Assembly: GCA_019090225.1 (NCBI GenBank)
Contig: JAHRWI010000372.1
Location: 1-7,614 of the forward strand
From: Porticoccaceae bacterium
Lineage (GTDB): Bacteria > Pseudomonadota > Gammaproteobacteria > Pseudomonadales > Porticoccaceae
Direction: 5' to 3'
Length of the DNA stretch: 7,614 bases
This document shows, piece by piece, positions 5,717-7,614 of the stretch (the stretch's first letter is position 1; every line of letters starts with the position of its first letter). The translations under genes were made by a program, and so were the position numbers. The notes beneath the pieces are model-generated. The model saw only the letters and a list, made by a program, of their open reading frames with translations. It was not told the DNA's origin and made no database searches.

Positions 5717-7039
5717 ATGTCTAAACCACAAACAAGCCAACTAAGTCCGGCTCGGCTAAATACCAGCGGTAGGACTTTTGAAGCTGATTTCTCCGAGCTT
5801 ATTCAGCGGGACGCTGCCGAGGATGAACAGGTTAACGGTGCGGTGCTTGAGATTCTTGCCGCTGTGCGTGAGCGGGGTGATGAAGCATTGCTTGATTACA
5901 CGCGAAAGTTTGACCGGCGCCAGCCCGACTCAATGGCAGACCTGGAAATAAGCGCGCCACAAATCCAGTCAGCCATCGCTCAGATCACTGAAGAGCAAAG
6001 TGAAGCGCTGAATATTGCCGCAGCGCGGATTAGGGCTTATCACGAATATCAAAAACAGCAATCCTGGCAGTTTCAAGAAGCTGACGGCACCGTGTTGGGT
6101 CAGCGAATTTCAGCGCTCCAGCGGGTGGGAATTTATGTCCCCGGCGGCAAAGCCAGTTACCCATCGTCGGTGTTGATGAACGCCATTCCCGCGCGTGTTG
6201 CTGGCGTTGAAGAAATTATTATGACCGTGCCAGCGCCGGGCGATGTGCTCAACCCTCTGGTGCTGGCGGCGGCAGAATTAGCCGGGGTTAGTCAGATTGT
6301 TACCGTCGGTGGTGCTCAGGCGATCGCGGCCTTAACCTACGGCACGGAGACTATTCGCCGGGTTGATAAAATTGTCGGCCCCGGTAATCGTTATGTTGCG
6401 GCGGCTAAAAAAGCTGTGTTCGGTCAGGTCGGGCTGGATATGGTCGCTGGCCCCTCTGAGATATTGATTATTAGCGATGCTGGGACAAACCCCGACTGGA
6501 TCGCCATGGATTTATTCTCTCAGGCTGAACATGATGAAGAGGCCCAGGCTATTCTTATCAGTCCCGATGGGGACTTTCTCGATCGGGTATTGGCGAGCAT
6601 GGAAGCCTTGTTGCCGACCATGGAAAGGCAGGACATTATTCGTGCAGCCATCCAGGGTCGAGGCGCATTGATCAAAGTCAAAAACCTGGAGGAGGCCGTA
6701 GCGCTGGCTAATCGTATCGCGCCGGAACATCTGCAATTGGCGGTCGATCAAGCTGAAGAGTTATCACATCAGATCCACCATGCGGGGGCTATCTTTGTGG
6801 GACGGCACACGCCAGAAGCTCTGGGCGATTATTGCGCCGGTTCCAACCATGTCTTGCCAACCTCGACAACGGCCCGGTTCTCATCTCCCCTGGGTGTCTA
6901 CGACTTTCAAAAGCGCACGTCGGTCATTCATTGCAGCCCGGCGGGCGCAGCGACTTTGGCAAAAACTGCCTCGGTATTGGCGCGCAGTGAATCTTTGACT
7001 GGCCATGCGCGTTCAGCAGAATATCGTTTGTTGGATTAG
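5717..7039 (+). CDS. hisD: HisD, histidinol dehydrogenase
   Basis: Zinc- and NAD-dependent enzyme that oxidises L-histidinol through histidinal to L-histidine, the last two steps of the pathway. The 440 residues match the family length (E. coli 434). The residues known from E. coli are all present: zinc ligands Q269 and H272 in FSQAEHDEEAQ, D371 in GDYCAGSNHVLPT and H430 in LTGHARS, plus the catalytic pair E337-H338 in RIAPEHLQ. RVGIYVPGGKASYPSSVLMN (136-155) and KIVGPGNRYVAAAK (218-231) are classic family segments. The ATG lies 3 bp after the hisG stop with only a weak AGCGGA upstream, which suggests translational coupling to hisG. The tail CGT-TTG-TTG-GAT-TAG is repeated in frame in the downstream spacer, see the separate repeat entry. 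Confidence 0.97.
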   Translation: MSKPQTSQLSPARLNTSGRTFEADFSELIQRDAAEDEQVNGAVLEILAAVRERGDEALLDYTRKFDRRQPDSMADLEISAPQIQSAIAQITEEQSEALNIAAARIRAYHEYQKQQSWQFQEADGTVLGQRISALQRVGIYVPGGKASYPSSVLMNAIPARVAGVEEIIMTVPAPGDVLNPLVLAAAELAGVSQIVTVGGAQAIAALTYGTETIRRVDKIVGPGNRYVAAAKKAVFGQVGLDMVAGPSEILIISDAGTNPDWIAMDLFSQAEHDEEAQAILISPDGDFLDRVLASMEALLPTMERQDIIRAAIQGRGALIKVKNLEEAVALANRIAPEHLQLAVDQAEELSHQIHHAGAIFVGRHTPEALGDYCAGSNHVLPTSTTARFSSPLGVYDFQKRTSVIHCSPAGAATLAKTASVLARSESLTGHARSAEYRLLD

Positions 7040-7072
7040 CTGTCGGATTAGAAGTAGCGCTTGTTGGATTAG
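7028..7072 (+). repeat. In-frame repeats of the hisD tail and stop codon
   Basis: TTGTTGGATTAG occurs at 7028-7039, where it encodes the last residues and stop of hisD, and again exactly at 7061-7072. A diverged copy, TGTCGGATTAG, lies between at 7041-7051. The copies are offset by 12 and 33 bases, both multiples of three, so all the stops fall in the hisD frame. This looks like small local duplications of the gene end. There is no terminator-like structure in the 101-bp spacer to hisC. Confidence 0.65.
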
Positions 7073-7126
7073 AATACTGTTTGCGAAATCAATTACCGTT
7101 TACTTGATTAAAAGGCTTGGCTTGTT

Positions 7127-7144
7127 ATGGATAGATCTCTGTGA
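7127..7144 (+). other. Five-codon mini-ORF overlapping the hisC start
   Basis: ATG at 7127 opens a frame coding MDRSL that ends at TGA 7142-7144. That stop overlaps the GTG start of hisC (GTGA). An AAAGG at 7111-7115 lies 11 nt before the ATG, while the hisC GTG itself has no Shine-Dalgarno close by. The arrangement could load ribosomes that then restart at the GTG. It may also be chance; no expression evidence exists here. Confidence 0.35.
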
Positions 7145-7614
7145 GTAGTCCTTTTTGGAGTGATTTTGTTAAAGGCCTCGCACCCTATGTACCCGGTGAG
7201 CAGCCAAAGAAAACCGACCTGGTCAAATTAAATACTAACGAAAATCCCTATGGGCCATCGCCAAAAGTCCTGGCAGCCATTGAGCAAACGGTCTCAGATG
7301 ACTTGCGGCTTTATCCCCCTCCTGGGGCAGATGACTTTAAAGCCGCGATTGCCGATTACTATGGTTTAAACCCAGCGCAAGTGTTTGTCGGTAATGGTTC
7401 CGATGAGGTGCTCGCCCATACCTTTAATGGCTTGCTGCACCATCAGCTGCCGGTCTTGTTCGCTGATATTACCTATAGTTTTTATCCGGTGTATTGCGGT
7501 CTTTACGATATTGACTATAAACCCCTGGCGCTCGATGAACAGCTACGAATCTGTGTTGACGATTATCAGCAGCCTAATGGCGGCATTTTGCTGGCCAACC
7601 CGAATGCCCCCACA
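7141..7614 (+). CDS. hisC: HisC, histidinol-phosphate aminotransferase (N-terminal part, truncated by window edge)
   Basis: PLP-dependent class I/II aminotransferase that converts imidazole acetol phosphate and glutamate to L-histidinol phosphate and 2-oxoglutarate. The first 158 residues are visible. They include the family N-terminus FWSDFVKGLAPYVPGEQ, the substrate-site segment LVKLNTNENPYGPSP, the RLYPPPGADDFKAAIADYY segment, the PLP-phosphate-binding GNGSDEVL and, at the edge, LLANPNAPT, the start of the NPNxPTG motif. The PLP lysine lies outside the window. GTG 7141 is the only reasonable start: an in-frame TAG sits at 7132-7134, and the following residues match the family start. No nearby Shine-Dalgarno is visible, but the start overlaps the stop of a mini-ORF at 7127. 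It is separated from hisD by 101 bp and is presumably in the same operon. Confidence 0.94.
   Translation, partial: MSSPFWSDFVKGLAPYVPGEQPKKTDLVKLNTNENPYGPSPKVLAAIEQTVSDDLRLYPPPGADDFKAAIADYYGLNPAQVFVGNGSDEVLAHTFNGLLHHQLPVLFADITYSFYPVYCGLYDIDYKPLALDEQLRICVDDYQQPNGGILLANPNAPT

Overview
The window looks like a conserved chromosomal housekeeping region of a gammaproteobacterium, probably of the Pseudomonas/Cellvibrio-like marine side of the class. The reasons are gene order (yrbG-kdsD-kdsC on one strand; mlaC-ibaG-murA-hisG-hisD-hisC on the other), a Pseudomonas-type MlaC C-terminus, a short-form HisG, and a HisC N-terminus of the type familiar from Pseudomonas. Base composition appears moderate throughout, and I see no integrase, insertion sequence, tRNA, rRNA or CRISPR array. 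The assignment to a clade is inference from recalled family sequences, not from a search.

Left part (1-2283, minus strand). Reading leftwards: yrbG (CaCA-type cation/proton exchanger), kdsD (arabinose-5-phosphate isomerase) and the 5' part of kdsC (KDO-8-phosphate phosphatase), which runs off the left edge. KdsD and KdsC make and process the KDO sugar of the LPS inner core. kdsD and kdsC share one base. A good sigma-70-like promoter precedes kdsD and is overlapped by a short inverted repeat.

Divergent region (2284-2547). It separates yrbG from mlaC and holds a strong promoter candidate for the rightward operon, then a leader of roughly 130 nt with an AT-rich dyad just before the ribosome binding site.

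Middle part (2548-4945, plus strand). mlaC (periplasmic phospholipid carrier), ibaG (BolA family) and murA (first committed step of peptidoglycan synthesis), followed by a clear intrinsic terminator. In the usual layout this block is mlaF-E-D-C-B-ibaG-murA. Here mlaF, mlaE, mlaD and mlaB are all absent and only mlaC remains. This is the most unusual thing in the window.

Right part (5078-7614, plus strand). hisG (short form), hisD and the 5' part of hisC, three enzymes of histidine biosynthesis. The hisD-hisC junction carries an in-frame repetition of the hisD tail and stop codon, and hisC starts at a GTG that overlaps the stop of a five-codon mini-ORF.

I found no convincing new multi-gene system. 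The observations worth following are the solitary mlaC, the hisC start architecture, the duplicated hisD tail and the operator-like dyads at the kdsD and mlaC promoters/leaders.
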